A stretch of 44,573 nucleotides of DNA from Thermaceae bacterium (lineage in GTDB: Bacteria; Deinococcota; Deinococci; Deinococcales; Marinithermaceae): positions 1-44,573 of the forward strand of contig JALSIA010000203.1 of NCBI GenBank assembly GCA_026981865.1. The letters are read 5' to 3'. The notes beneath the pieces are model-generated. The model searched no databases. It had not been told where the DNA came from and saw nothing but the letters and a program-made list of their open reading frames with translations. The translations under genes and the position numbers were made by a program. Below, piece after piece: positions 28,875 through 37,473 of this stretch (its first letter is position 1; each line of letters opens with the position of its first letter).

Positions 28875-29039
28875 ATGAGCGCACCGGCGCGCCTGGTTCT
28901 GCTCGCGGTCGCAGGAGCCCTGGTGGCCTGGGCCCTCTACGACAATTGGGGCAGCCGCGCCTACCACTGGCTGCCCAACACCCTCGCGGCCCTGGCCGTG
29001 GCCGCGGTGGCCGTCGTTTACTGGGGCCGCCGTCGTTAG
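28875..29039 (+). CDS. Small membrane protein, two TM helices
   Basis: An ORF of 54 residues (MSAPARLVLLAVAGALVAW ... [13 protein letters not shown]) starts one base after the UDG stop (TGA-G-ATG). It has hydrophobic helices at about 6-21 and 35-50 and a basic tail. It ends in a stop that overlaps the purH stop on the other strand. Spacing and hydrophobic pattern suggest a real third gene of the UDG operon. Function unknown. Confidence 0.65.
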   Translation: MSAPARLVLLAVAGALVAWALYDNWGSRAYHWLPNTLAALAVAAVAVVYWGRRR

Positions 29040-30550
29040 TGGCGGAAGACCCGCAGACCGGTGAAGACCATGGCCATGCCGGCCGCGTCCGCCGCGGCGA
29101 TCGAGTCGGCGTCGCGCTTCGAGCCCCCCGGCTGGATGACCGCGCGCACGCCGTAGTCGGCGGCGAGGCGGATCACATCGTCGAAGGGGAAGAAGGCGTC
29201 GGAGGCCATCACCGCGCCGCGGGCGGCCTCACCGGCTTGCTCGAGCGCGTGCCGCGCGGCGTCGATGCGGCTCGTCTGCCCCATACCCAGCCCCACCGTC
29301 GCTCCGTCCCGCGCCAGCGCGATGGCGTTGGAGCGCAGCGCCCGCACCACCTTCCAGGCGAAGCGCAGGTCGGCCCACTCGGCCTCGCTGGGGGCGCTAC
29401 GGGTGACCACGCGCGCCTCCGCCGCCTCCAGGGGTGCGGTGTCGGCGTCCTGGACCAGCAGGCCGCCGCGCAGCCGCCTCAGGTCCAGGTAGCCGCCGCG
29501 CGCCGGCTCGGGCACCCGCAGAAGCCGCAGGTTCTTCTTGCGCACCAGCCTCTCCAGGGCCTCGGGGGCAAACTCCGGCGCCAGCACCACCTCGAGGAAG
29601 ATCGGCGCCAGCTTCTCGGCGGTGGCCGCGTCCACGGGGCGGTTGAGGGCGACGATGCCCCCGAAGATGCTCACCGGGTCGGCGTCGTGAGCCTTCTGGA
29701 AAGCTTCGGCAAGCGTGGGCGCGGTGGCCGCGCCGCAGGGGTTCTGATGCTTGACGGCCACCGCCGCCGGCTCCTCGAAGGCGCTCACCAGGTTCCAGGC
29801 GGCCTCGGCGTCGCCGTAGTTGTTGAAGCTCATCGCCTTGCCCGAAAGCGGCTCGGCTTCGAGCAGCGGCCCCGTCTCGCCCCGCACCCGGTAGAGCGCC
29901 GCCTCCTGGTGGGGGTTCTCGCCGTAGCGCAGGTCCCCGACCTTGTCGAGGACGAGCAGCTTGCGTTCGGGAAAGCGCCCTTCCAGCCGATCCGAGAACC
30001 ACGCGGCGATCGCGGCGTCGTAGGCGGCGGTATAGGCGAAGGCGCGCGCCGCCAGGCGCTCGCGCAGCCGCGCGGCGGCCTCGGCGTCGTCTGCGGCGAG
30101 GGCCGCGAGCACCGCGGGGTAGTCCTCGGGTCGCGTCACGGACCAGACCCGGGGATGGTTCTTGGCCGCGGCGCGGAGCAGCGTGGGGCCTCCGATGTCG
30201 ATCTGCTCGAGCGCCTCCGACGCCCCCACCCCTGCGGCCACGGTGCGCTCGAAGGGGTAGAGGTTGACGGCGACCAGGTCGAAGGGCGCGACGCCAAGCT
30301 CCCGGAGCTCTTCGAGCTGGTCGCCTCGGGCCAGCACCCCGGCGTGCACGTGGGGGTGCAGGGTCTTCACCCGCCCGGCCAGCACCTCGGGGAAGCCGGT
30401 CACCCGCTCGACCGGCGTGACCGCGAGCCCGGCGTCCCTTAGCGCGCGGGCCGTCCCTCCGGTGGAGACCAGCTCGAAGCCCAGCTCCACAAGCCCCTGC
30501 GCAAACTCCAGCAAACCCGTCTTGTCCGATACCGAAAGCAAGGCGCGCAT
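29036..30550 (-). CDS. purH: Bifunctional AICAR transformylase/IMP cyclohydrolase
   Basis: The 504-residue protein catalyses the last two steps of IMP synthesis. The N-terminal cyclohydrolase (1 to about 190) has '[15 protein letters not shown]', 'STGGTARAL', '[13 protein letters not shown]' and '[15 protein letters not shown]'. The transformylase domain has 'RYGENPHQ', '[11 protein letters not shown]', the 'KHQNPCGAA' active-site His, and '[31 protein letters not shown]'. Length is normal. TAGAAT (30557-30562) is 6 nt before the ATG. It ends tail to tail with the small membrane protein gene. Confidence 0.97.
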   Translation of the reverse strand: MRALLSVSDKTGLLEFAQGLVELGFELVSTGGTARALRDAGLAVTPVERVTGFPEVLAGRVKTLHPHVHAGVLARGDQLEELRELGVAPFDLVAVNLYPFERTVAAGVGASEALEQIDIGGPTLLRAAAKNHPRVWSVTRPEDYPAVLAALAADDAEAAARLRERLAARAFAYTAAYDAAIAAWFSDRLEGRFPERKLLVLDKVGDLRYGENPHQEAALYRVRGETGPLLEAEPLSGKAMSFNNYGDAEAAWNLVSAFEEPAAVAVKHQNPCGAATAPTLAEAFQKAHDADPVSIFGGIVALNRPVDAATAEKLAPIFLEVVLAPEFAPEALERLVRKKNLRLLRVPEPARGGYLDLRRLRGGLLVQDADTAPLEAAEARVVTRSAPSEAEWADLRFAWKVVRALRSNAIALARDGATVGLGMGQTSRIDAARHALEQAGEAARGAVMASDAFFPFDDVIRLAADYGVRAVIQPGGSKRDADSIAAADAAGMAMVFTGLRVFRH

Positions 30551-30589
30551 GGGGGCATTCTACCGCCGTCCGGTGCTTTGCATACCTAT

Positions 30590-31939
30590 TCAGAAAGGGC
30601 CGCGGCGTGGAGCCCGGCCAAAGAGGAGCAGCCCCAGGGCGAGCAGGAAGACCGGGGCCTCGCCCAGGCGCACGTAGGGGGTGCGCCCGTCCAGCAGGGC
30701 GTAGGCGCCCACGAGCACGCCCGGCCGACCGCGCTCGAGGCGCGCGGTCACGCGGCCATAGGGGTCCACCACCGCGGTGATGCCGTCGTTGCCCGCGCGC
30801 AGGAGCCAGCGGCCCGTCTCCACCGCCCGCAGGCGGCCCATGGCGAAGTGCTGCGCCGCGCCGAAGCTGGGACCGAACCAGGCGTCGTTGCTGACGTTCA
30901 CCAGCACCCGAGCGCCCTCGCGCACCAGCCTGCGGGCCATGCCGGGAAAGACCGACTCGTAGCAGACGTAGGCGCCGTAGGGCCCCAAGGGCTCGATGCG
31001 GGTGCCCGCGACGGTGTCCGCAAGGGGCCCCAGCCCGAAGGCGTCGAAGAAGTAGCCGTAGATCCAGCCCAGAACCGGCCGCCAGGGAAAGAACTCGCCG
31101 AAGGGCACCAGGCGGTGCTTGTCGTAGACCGCCCGCACCCCGCCGTCCTGCCACCATACGACTCGGTTGCGGTAGCCCCCCTCGTAGGCGGCGACGCCCG
31201 CGACGAGCGCGCGCGAGCCCAGCCAGGCCTCGAGCCCGTCCGGCAGCCGCGGCACCGCGGTCTCGGGCCAAATCACCGCCCCCGCCTCGGGGTTCGCCGC
31301 CAAGCCCGCACGGGTCAGCTCCAAGTAGCGGCGTTCGGCATTCACACCCCGCACCTTGGCCAGCGGGTCGATTGCGCCCTGCACGAGCAGGGCTCGTTCC
31401 CCGCCCGCCGCCTGCGGCAACGGCCACAGCCACAACAGCGCCCAGGGCAGAAGCGCCAGGTAACGCCCCCGCGTCAGTGCGTAGGCCGTGAGCAGGACGA
31501 CCAGGGTCAGCAGGTGTACACCCCCCAGCGCCGCGAGCATGCGTCCGGGGGCGTCGGTGAGGGCGTAGCCGAGGTCACCCCAGGGGAAGGCCAGCACCCC
31601 CAGGTTGGCGCGCAGGTAGTCGAGGAGCAGCCAACCCCCCACCAGCGCGAGGCCGCGCCCCCCCAGGAGGTAGACGAGCAGGGCCCAGAACCCCGCCTCG
31701 GCCGCGATCATGGGCACGAAGGGAAGGGCCCCGAGGCTGCCGAACATCGTGGTGAAGCTCTGGGGCAACCAGACGAGGTGCACGCCCCAGAACCCGAGGC
31801 CCGCCAAAAAGGCCGCGCGCGTCCGGCGTGGCCCGGTCCAGATCCGCAGCAGCAGGGCGAGCGGCAGCGGCGCGAGCCAGCCCCAGGTGAACGGGGGCAG
31901 CGAGAGCGCCAGCGCCGCGCCCAGGAGAAAGGCCGCCAT
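30590..31939 (-). CDS. lnt: Apolipoprotein N-acyltransferase
   Basis: The 449-residue protein has six or seven hydrophobic helices in the first 175 residues and one at the end, enclosing a nitrilase-like domain. The catalytic triad is Glu226 ('VIWPETAVP'), Lys274 ('YDKHRLVPFGEF') and Cys326 ('YVCYES'). Lnt adds the third acyl chain to lipoproteins in the inner membrane before Lol export to the outer membrane. This supports an outer membrane and fits the lipoprotein at 10876-11574. TAGCTT (31946-31951) is 6 nt before the ATG. Confidence 0.95.
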   Translation of the reverse strand: MAAFLLGAALALSLPPFTWGWLAPLPLALLLRIWTGPRRTRAAFLAGLGFWGVHLVWLPQSFTTMFGSLGALPFVPMIAAEAGFWALLVYLLGGRGLALVGGWLLLDYLRANLGVLAFPWGDLGYALTDAPGRMLAALGGVHLLTLVVLLTAYALTRGRYLALLPWALLWLWPLPQAAGGERALLVQGAIDPLAKVRGVNAERRYLELTRAGLAANPEAGAVIWPETAVPRLPDGLEAWLGSRALVAGVAAYEGGYRNRVVWWQDGGVRAVYDKHRLVPFGEFFPWRPVLGWIYGYFFDAFGLGPLADTVAGTRIEPLGPYGAYVCYESVFPGMARRLVREGARVLVNVSNDAWFGPSFGAAQHFAMGRLRAVETGRWLLRAGNDGITAVVDPYGRVTARLERGRPGVLVGAYALLDGRTPYVRLGEAPVFLLALGLLLFGRAPRRGPF

Positions 31940-31995
31940 GGAACCAAGCTACCGCCCGTGGGTGAGAATTGCCCGACGCCCGGATCCGCATCCCG

Positions 31996-32001
31996 TAAAC
32001 T
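31996..32001 (+). promoter_or_regulatory. -10 box of the phosphoesterase gene
   Basis: TAAACT is 6 nt before the ATG at 32008. The divergent lnt box is at 31946-31951, so the two starts share a 68-bp region. Confidence 0.55.
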
Positions 32002-32007
32002 AGAGCC

Positions 32008-32718
32008 ATGCGCCTCGGCCTGTTTTCGGACGTCCACGCCAACCTGCCGGCGCTCGAGGCGACGCTCGGGGTGCTGGACGGCGAAGGGGTGGACTTCCTC
32101 CTCTGCCTGGGCGACGTGGTGGGCTACGGGCCGCACCCGCGCGAGGTGGTCCAGCTCCTGCGCCGGCGCAACATCGTTTGCACGCTCGGCTCCTCCGACG
32201 CCAACCTGGCCTTTCCCTTCGCCAAGACGGAGCGCGAGGGGGTGGCCGACGAGATCCTCAACTGGACCCGCGAACAGCTGACCAACGAGGAGCTGCACTG
32301 GCTGCGCTACCTGCCCGTCACCTACCGCCTTCACACCCCCTTCGGACGGTTGCGCGGCTTTCACGGCCTTCCCTACCAGCCGGAAAAGCGTTTCCCGCTC
32401 TCCAAACCCACCGCCGAGCTGCTCCCCGTCTTCGAGCGGCTGGCGAGCCGCATCGTCGTCACCGGCGGCAGCCACGTGCCCTTCCACCGGCAGGTGGGCG
32501 ACTACTGGCTGATCGATCCCGGCTCGGTGGGCATGACGCTGGGCGGCGAGCCGGGTGCCGATGCCATGATCCTCACGCTCGCGGAGGACGCCGTCGAGGT
32601 GGAAACGCTCAAGATCGACTACGACATCGGCCAGACCGTCTTCGACGTGCAGGCCTGGGGGCTTCCGGACGTGGTGGCCCAGGCGATTCGCAACGGCGGC
32701 CTAGCCGAAGAGCTCTAG
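32008..32718 (+). CDS. Calcineurin-like metallophosphoesterase with lost metal ligands
   Basis: The 236-residue protein has the MPE fold with 'LFSDVHANLPALEATL' (Asp8, His10) and 'CLGDVVGYGPHP' (Asp36). The GNHD motif is GSSD (Asn62 to Ser) and the GHTH motif is GGSH (first His to Gly154), while His119 ('FHGLP') and His156 remain. Two ligands of the dinuclear centre are therefore missing, so catalysis may be altered or lost. 'WLIDPGSVGM' is typical of YfcE/DUF2436-type members. The start is leaderless by the TAAACT box. Its 3' end overlaps queG by 18 bp. Confidence 0.82.
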   Translation: MRLGLFSDVHANLPALEATLGVLDGEGVDFLLCLGDVVGYGPHPREVVQLLRRRNIVCTLGSSDANLAFPFAKTEREGVADEILNWTREQLTNEELHWLRYLPVTYRLHTPFGRLRGFHGLPYQPEKRFPLSKPTAELLPVFERLASRIVVTGGSHVPFHRQVGDYWLIDPGSVGMTLGGEPGADAMILTLAEDAVEVETLKIDYDIGQTVFDVQAWGLPDVVAQAIRNGGLAEEL

Positions 32719-33792
32719 CGCTTGGGCCACGTAGCCGCGCGCAGCCTCGCCCAACGAACCAAGCGCGCGGGCGGCGAGGTCGGACCTGCCGGTGCGCGCG
32801 GCGGCGGCGGCCGCAGTGGCCCGGACCCGCTCGCTGGGGTCGGCCAGCGCCGCGGACAGGAGGCCCGCGAGTGCCTCCGGGTCGCGGTTGGCGAGAACGA
32901 TCAGCGCGTTGCGTGCCAGCGACGCCCGACCGCTGCGAACGAAGGCGCTGCCGGCGTAGCGCCGCGCGAACGCCCGGCTGGAAAGCGAAAAGAAGCTGCT
33001 CAGATCGGGCCAGGCCAGCTCCGGATCGGGAAGGGGATCCGCGGCGCGCGGCCTGCGGTTCCAGGGGCAGACCGTCTGGCAATCGTCGCAGCCGAAGAGC
33101 CAGTCGCCGATGCCGGCCCAGCGTTCCAGGGGAACGAGGCCGCGGTGCTCGATCGTCCAGTAGCTGATGCAGCGGCGAGCGTCCACGACCCCGTCGGCGA
33201 CGATCGCCCCGGTGGGGCAGTTCGCCACGCAAGCGCTGCAGCGGCCGCAGCGGTTCGGATGGGGGGCGGCCGGGTCTGCGGCCCACGAGGTCAGCAGCAC
33301 CGCGAGGTGACGGTAGCTGCCGCCGCTCTGGGTGAGCCACAGGCCGTTGCGGCCGATCCAGCCTCCGCCCGAGGCCGCGGCGTAGGCGCGCTCGAGCACC
33401 GGGCCGTAATCCACGTAGCCGCGGCAACGCCCTCCGAGGCGGACGCAGAGGTCTTCGAGCGCGCGCAGGTGGGGCTCGATCCGCAGGTGGTAGTCGCGCA
33501 CCCAGGCGTAGCGCGCCACCCGCCCCAGCCGCAGCCCTCCCGCCGGCCGGGGCGGCTCGGGGTAGGCGTAGGAAAGGCTGAGCACCAGCGCGCCGCGGAA
33601 CCAGGGGAAGCGGCGTGCGGGATCGATGCGCGCCCGGGGATCGCGCGCCAGGTAGGCCATGCCAGCATGCCTTCCCGACTGGATCCAGTCCAGGTAGGCG
33701 CGGCCCCAGACCTCGGGCAGGCGCGCCGGAGCACGGTGCACGTCGAACCCACGCCGACGGGCGGCGTGGGCGAGTTCCTCGAGCGGGTTCAT
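32701..33792 (-). CDS. queG: Epoxyqueuosine reductase
   Basis: The 363-residue protein is QueG, the cobalamin- and Fe-S-dependent enzyme that makes queuosine from epoxyqueuosine in tRNA. It shows 'YARDYHLRIEPHL'-like sequence, 'YVDYGPVLERAYAAASGGGWIGRNGLWL', the two ferredoxin motifs CGRCSACVANCPTGAI and CDDCQTVCPWNR, and a C-terminal HEAT-like tail (about 280-363). It starts 4 nt after the parvulin gene stop, so the two are co-transcribed. An in-frame start further upstream (33864) lies inside that gene and is not needed. Confidence 0.94.
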   Translation of the reverse strand: MNPLEELAHAARRRGFDVHRAPARLPEVWGRAYLDWIQSGRHAGMAYLARDPRARIDPARRFPWFRGALVLSLSYAYPEPPRPAGGLRLGRVARYAWVRDYHLRIEPHLRALEDLCVRLGGRCRGYVDYGPVLERAYAAASGGGWIGRNGLWLTQSGGSYRHLAVLLTSWAADPAAPHPNRCGRCSACVANCPTGAIVADGVVDARRCISYWTIEHRGLVPLERWAGIGDWLFGCDDCQTVCPWNRRPRAADPLPDPELAWPDLSSFFSLSSRAFARRYAGSAFVRSGRASLARNALIVLANRDPEALAGLLSAALADPSERVRATAAAAAARTGRSDLAARALGSLGEAARGYVAQALELFG

Positions 33793-33796
33793 GGGG

Positions 33797-34723
33797 TCAC
33801 TGCACGCGGTCGGGGTAGACCTCCGCGTCGGCGTGCGCCACCAGGTTCTTGACGAAGCGCTCAATGGCCAGGCCTTCGATCTGGGCGCGGATCTGCCCCC
33901 GCACCTCCTCGTAGGGGCGCACCCGCGCGGGCCGCCGGTCGTTCATGCGAATCACGTGCCAGCCGAACTGGGTCTGGACCGGACCGGAAACCTGACCGGG
34001 CTGCAGCGCGAGGGCGGCCCGCTCGAACTCGGGCACGAAGCGGCCCAAGGCGACGCAGCCCAGGTCGCCTCCGCGCGGAGCGGAGCCCGGATCCTGGGAC
34101 ACTTCCCGAGCCAGCTCGGCGAAGTCGGTGCCGTCCTTGAGCCGGGCGATCACGTCCTCGGCCTCCTCCCGGCTGGGCACCAGGATGTGCGCGGTGCAGA
34201 TCTGCTCGGGCTCGGCGTAGGCCGCTCGGTCGAGCAGGTAGAGCATGCGGGTGGCGGCCTCCGAGACCCGCAGGCGCTGGCGGATCCAGCCGATCATCGC
34301 CTTGTAGGCCATGGCGTCGTAGGTCATGCGCCGGTAGGTGGCCACGTCGGGGATGCCGTACTGCTTGAGCGCGGCGAGGAAGGCGGCCTCTCCGGAAAGA
34401 CGCTGCTTGGCCTGTTCGACGCGGCGGTCGATCGTGGCCTCGTCGGGCGCGAGGCCCAGCCGCTCGGCCGCCTGGACGACGACGGCGTCCTGCACCATGC
34501 GCTGGAGGTACTGCTTCTTGAGCGGCGCCAGCTGGGCCCGGGCCTCGTCGCCGAGCGCCGCGCCGCCGGTGCTCTGGCGCAGGAAGAGGTCGAACTGCAG
34601 GTCCAGGTCGGCCTGGGTGATGACGCGGTCGCCCACGCGGGCCACCACGGTCTCGGCGGCCGCCAGCGCCGGCGCGGCGAGTAGGGCGAGGATCAGCAGG
34701 ATCGGAAAGGATCGTTTGTGCAT
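33797..34723 (-). CDS. Parvulin-type peptidyl-prolyl isomerase (SurA/PrsA-like)
   Basis: The 308-residue protein has a signal peptide (MHKRSFPILLILALLAAPALAAA), a SurA-N-like helical domain ('VVARVGDRVITQADLDLQFDLFL'), and a PpiC domain at about 170-270 ('CTAHILVPSREEAEDVIARLKDGTDFAELAREVSQDPGSAPRGGDLGCV' and 'TQFGWHVIRM'). It should be a periplasmic chaperone for outer-membrane proteins such as BamA or the patatin barrel. TAGCAT (34730-34735) is 6 nt before the ATG; its TAG is also the stop codon of hflX. Confidence 0.92.
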   Translation of the reverse strand: MHKRSFPILLILALLAAPALAAAETVVARVGDRVITQADLDLQFDLFLRQSTGGAALGDEARAQLAPLKKQYLQRMVQDAVVVQAAERLGLAPDEATIDRRVEQAKQRLSGEAAFLAALKQYGIPDVATYRRMTYDAMAYKAMIGWIRQRLRVSEAATRMLYLLDRAAYAEPEQICTAHILVPSREEAEDVIARLKDGTDFAELAREVSQDPGSAPRGGDLGCVALGRFVPEFERAALALQPGQVSGPVQTQFGWHVIRMNDRRPARVRPYEEVRGQIRAQIEGLAIERFVKNLVAHADAEVYPDRVQ

Positions 34724-34732
34724 GCGACCATG

Positions 34733-36397
34733 CTACCCCATCGGGCGCACGTCGTACTGCGCCCAGGGCTGGGCGGGCAGGCCCGAGCCGATCAGGACCC
34801 GCACGATCCGGCTGGCCAGCTCCTCGAGGCCCCGGCCCTCGAGGGCCGAGACCGCGACCCCGTCAAGCTGCTCCTCCAGCCGCATGCGGTCGAAGGGGTC
34901 GGCGCGGTCGATCTTGTTGACGACGACGAGCCGCGGCGCCTCGAGCCCCATCTCTGCGAGCCGCTCCTCGACCACGCGGTGATGTTCGAGGGCGCCGTCC
35001 GCAGTCGCGTCCACCACGTGGAGCACCAGGTCGGCCTCGTAGAGCTCCTCGAGGGTGGCGCGGAAGGCCGTCACCAGCGCCGGAGGCATGTCGCGGATGA
35101 AGCCCACGGTGTCGGTGAAGAGGACCTCGCCGTAGCCGGGCAGGTAGCCGCGGCGGGTGAGCGGGCGCAGCGTGGCGAAGAGCTTGTTCTCGCCCGCGTC
35201 GCCCTTGCGGGTCAAGGCCCGGAGCAGCGTCGTCTTGCCGGCGTTGGTGTAACCGACGATGGCCACGACGGGCACGCGGTTGCGCCCCCGCGACTTGCGC
35301 GCCTCACGACGCTGCTTGGCGATGCGCTCGATCGCGCGGGTCAGGCGATGGATGCGCTCGCCGATGCGCCGGCGGTCGACCTCGAGCTTGGTCTCGCCCG
35401 GCCCCCGGGTGCCAATGCCGCCGCCCAGGCGGCTGAGCTGCTTGCCCTTGCCGACGAGCCGCGGCAGCAGGTAGCGCAGCTGGGCTAGCTCCACCTGGGC
35501 CTCGGCCTGGGGGGTTCGGGCGTGCCGCGCGAAGATGTCGAGGATCAGTTGGGTGCGGTCGAGCACCTTGAGCTGGGTCGCCTGCTCGATCGCCCCCGCC
35601 TGGGCCGGCGTGAGGTCGACGCCGAAGATCAGGGTGCCCGCGTTTTCGTGGTAGGCCACGCTGGTGAGTTCGTCGAGCTTGCCGCGGCCCACCGCGTAGC
35701 GCGGGTCCAGGGTGGGGCGGTAGACCAGCTCCCGGTGCACCACCACGCCCCCCGCGGTGCGCGCCAGCTCGGCCAGCTCGTCGAGGCGCAGTTCCGCCTC
35801 GGGACCCTGGCCCTCGTCAATCCCGACGAGGATGACGCGCTCGCCCGAGCCGTCTTCGAGCTCGCGCAGGTCGGCTTGCCGCGCCAACTCCTCTTCGAGC
35901 GCGGTCAGCGCTGCGCCGTAGTCCCACTGCAGGTAGGCGTCCCAGGGGCGCGCGGGGTAGATGCGCCAGTCTTCCTCCTCGGCCTCGGGGGGCACCAGGT
36001 GGGCCAGGTGGGCCCGGACGGGCCGCCCCTCCTCGACGTCGAGGGCGACGATCGAGTCGTAGCGATGCAGGAAGAGGGTGGAGAGGTCAGGGGCGGAAAG
36101 GCCGCCGCCGCCCAGGTGGGTGTGCACGATGCGGTAGCCCGAGAGCCGCGACTCCAGGTAGGCGTGCTCGGGCACGGGCAACGCCGCGGCGTCGCCGACG
36201 GCAACCGCGCGCATCTGACCGTTGCGGGCGAGCAGCAGGCTCACGGGCCGCCCGACCTCGGCGGAGAGCTGGGCCAGGGTGCGCGCCAGCTCCGCGGTGT
36301 AGAGCCGGTTCGCGGGGACCCGCCGACGGTACAGGTTCCCGAGCTTCTTTTTCAGGGAAGGTTTGAGTCCTTGGACGTTTCCGTAAAGTTTGTTCAT
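34733..36397 (-). CDS. hflX: GTPase HflX
   Basis: The product has 554 residues from the ATG at 36397. It is a ribosome-associated GTPase that splits stalled or heat-damaged ribosomes. The N-terminal part is longer than in E. coli. The HflX domain has 'RPTLDPRYAVGRGKLDEL' and 'GRGPGET'-like 'GTRGPGETKLEVDRRRI', and the G domain has GYTNAGKT, DTVGFIRD and NKID. An in-frame ATG at 36430 overlaps the TAGAAT box (36434-36429), so it would be upstream of the transcription start; 'MNKLYGNVQGLKPS' is the more usual family start. Confidence 0.92.
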   Translation of the reverse strand: MNKLYGNVQGLKPSLKKKLGNLYRRRVPANRLYTAELARTLAQLSAEVGRPVSLLLARNGQMRAVAVGDAAALPVPEHAYLESRLSGYRIVHTHLGGGGLSAPDLSTLFLHRYDSIVALDVEEGRPVRAHLAHLVPPEAEEEDWRIYPARPWDAYLQWDYGAALTALEEELARQADLRELEDGSGERVILVGIDEGQGPEAELRLDELAELARTAGGVVVHRELVYRPTLDPRYAVGRGKLDELTSVAYHENAGTLIFGVDLTPAQAGAIEQATQLKVLDRTQLILDIFARHARTPQAEAQVELAQLRYLLPRLVGKGKQLSRLGGGIGTRGPGETKLEVDRRRIGERIHRLTRAIERIAKQRREARKSRGRNRVPVVAIVGYTNAGKTTLLRALTRKGDAGENKLFATLRPLTRRGYLPGYGEVLFTDTVGFIRDMPPALVTAFRATLEELYEADLVLHVVDATADGALEHHRVVEERLAEMGLEAPRLVVVNKIDRADPFDRMRLEEQLDGVAVSALEGRGLEELASRIVRVLIGSGLPAQPWAQYDVRPMG

Positions 36398-36428
36398 GTA
36401 CGTTTCGCTGCGTCTTTTGCGCGACTTC

Positions 36429-36471
36429 ATTCTACCACGAACTGGACATTCTCCGGCCGCGTGGGTAACGT
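36429..36471. promoter_or_regulatory. Divergent -10 boxes for hflX and the YdcF gene
   Basis: TAGAAT (36434-36429, minus) precedes hflX with a leader of about 25 nt. TAACGT (36466-36471, plus) is 6 nt before the GTG at 36478. Confidence 0.5.
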
Positions 36472-36477
36472 GGGGCC

Positions 36478-37011
36478 GTGCGGGGATGGCGCGCGGGGCT
36501 CGCCGGGCTGGCGCTCTTGGGGGCGCTGGTGGCGGCCCGCGTACCCGAAGCCGCGGCCGAACCCCGGCAGGCGCTGGTGCTGGGTGCGGCCCAGTACGAC
36601 GGCGTCCCTTCGCCCGTCTTCCGCGCCCGCCTGGACGCGGCGCTGGAGCTCTACCGAAGCGGCCGGACGGCGCGCATCGTGGTGAGCGGCGGCCGCGCCC
36701 CCGGCGACCGCTTCAGCGAGGGGGCGTCGGGCTGCCGCTACCTGGAGGAACGCGGGGTCCCCGCCGCGGCGCTGGCCTGCGAGACCGAAAGCCACAGCAC
36801 CTGGGAGAACCTGGTGCGGGCCCAGCCGTTGCTCGAGCCGGGCCCCGTCTGGATCGTCACCGACGAGCCCCACCTGCCGCGCGCGCTGCTGCTGGCGCGC
36901 CGGCTCGGCCTCGAGGCGCGCGGCCGACCGGTGCAGGGGCAGTTCTCCACGACCTACCGGCTGCGCGAGCGGCTGCTCTACGCCCTTGCGTGGCTGGGGT
37001 TCACCCACTGA
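36478..37011 (+). CDS. YdcF/SanA-like DUF218 family protein
   Basis: The 177-residue protein has an N-terminal hydrophobic segment (signal or anchor, 1-27) and a DUF218 domain: 'ALVLGAAQYDGVPSPVFRARLDAALELYRSGRTARIVVSGG', 'ESHSTWENLVRAQPLL', 'VWIVTDEPHLPRALLLARRLG'. Members act in envelope biogenesis (ElyC, SanA), but the reaction is not settled. GTG start, 6 nt after TAACGT. It converges on divIVA with only 4 bp between the stops. Confidence 0.87.
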   Translation: MRGWRAGLAGLALLGALVAARVPEAAAEPRQALVLGAAQYDGVPSPVFRARLDAALELYRSGRTARIVVSGGRAPGDRFSEGASGCRYLEERGVPAAALACETESHSTWENLVRAQPLLEPGPVWIVTDEPHLPRALLLARRLGLEARGRPVQGQFSTTYRLRERLLYALAWLGFTH

Positions 37012-37015
37012 GGCT

Positions 37016-37462
37016 TCAGTCGCCGCCGTTGTCCAGGGATTTGAGGTAGCCCTCGAGCAGGGCCCGGAACTGCTCCTTGAAGAGGTCGCGCTCGCGCCGC
37101 AGCACGTCCAGGTCGCGCTGAACCCGCTTCACGTGCTCGACCGCCTCGCGTAGGGTCTGCTCCTTGAGGCTCTGCGCCTCCTTGACGATCAGCTCGGCCT
37201 CCCGCTGCGCCTGCTGCTTGACGTCGCGGGCGATGCGCTCGGCGGCCACCACGGCGCGCTTGAGCTCCTCCTCGTTCTGGCGGTGCTGCTGGAGGCTCTC
37301 CTCCAGCTCGGCCACCTGCTGCTCGAGGCGCTGCTTTTCCTCCACGAGCTCGGCGACGAAGTCGGCCAGCTGCGCCAGGTAGGCGCGCACTTCCTCGACC
37401 GCGTAACCGCGCAGGCCGCGCTTGAACTCCTGGTATCGGATGTCGAGCGAGTTGAACTCCAT
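37016..37462 (-). CDS. DivIVA domain protein
   Basis: The 148-residue protein starts with the DivIVA membrane-binding module ('NSLDIRYQEFKRGLRGYAVEEVRAYLAQLADF') and continues as an unbroken coiled coil (about 38-140). It probably localises to curved membrane at poles or septa and helps in division or cell shape. TAGACT (37471-37476) lies 8 nt before the ATG and includes the stop of the yggS gene. The gene order yggS-divIVA is common in many phyla, where yggS is in the division cluster. Confidence 0.88.
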   Translation of the reverse strand: MEFNSLDIRYQEFKRGLRGYAVEEVRAYLAQLADFVAELVEEKQRLEQQVAELEESLQQHRQNEEELKRAVVAAERIARDVKQQAQREAELIVKEAQSLKEQTLREAVEHVKRVQRDLDVLRRERDLFKEQFRALLEGYLKSLDNGGD

Positions 37463-37473
37463 CGCTGACCAGT

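Noticed and set aside
32701-33864. Longer start for queG at 33864
   Set aside because: The extra residues lie inside the parvulin gene and do not resemble QueG; the ATG at 33792 follows that gene's stop by 4 nt.
34733-36430. ATG at 36430 as the start of hflX
   Set aside because: It overlaps the TAGAAT box, so the transcript would begin after it; the family usually starts near 'MNKLYG' at 36397.
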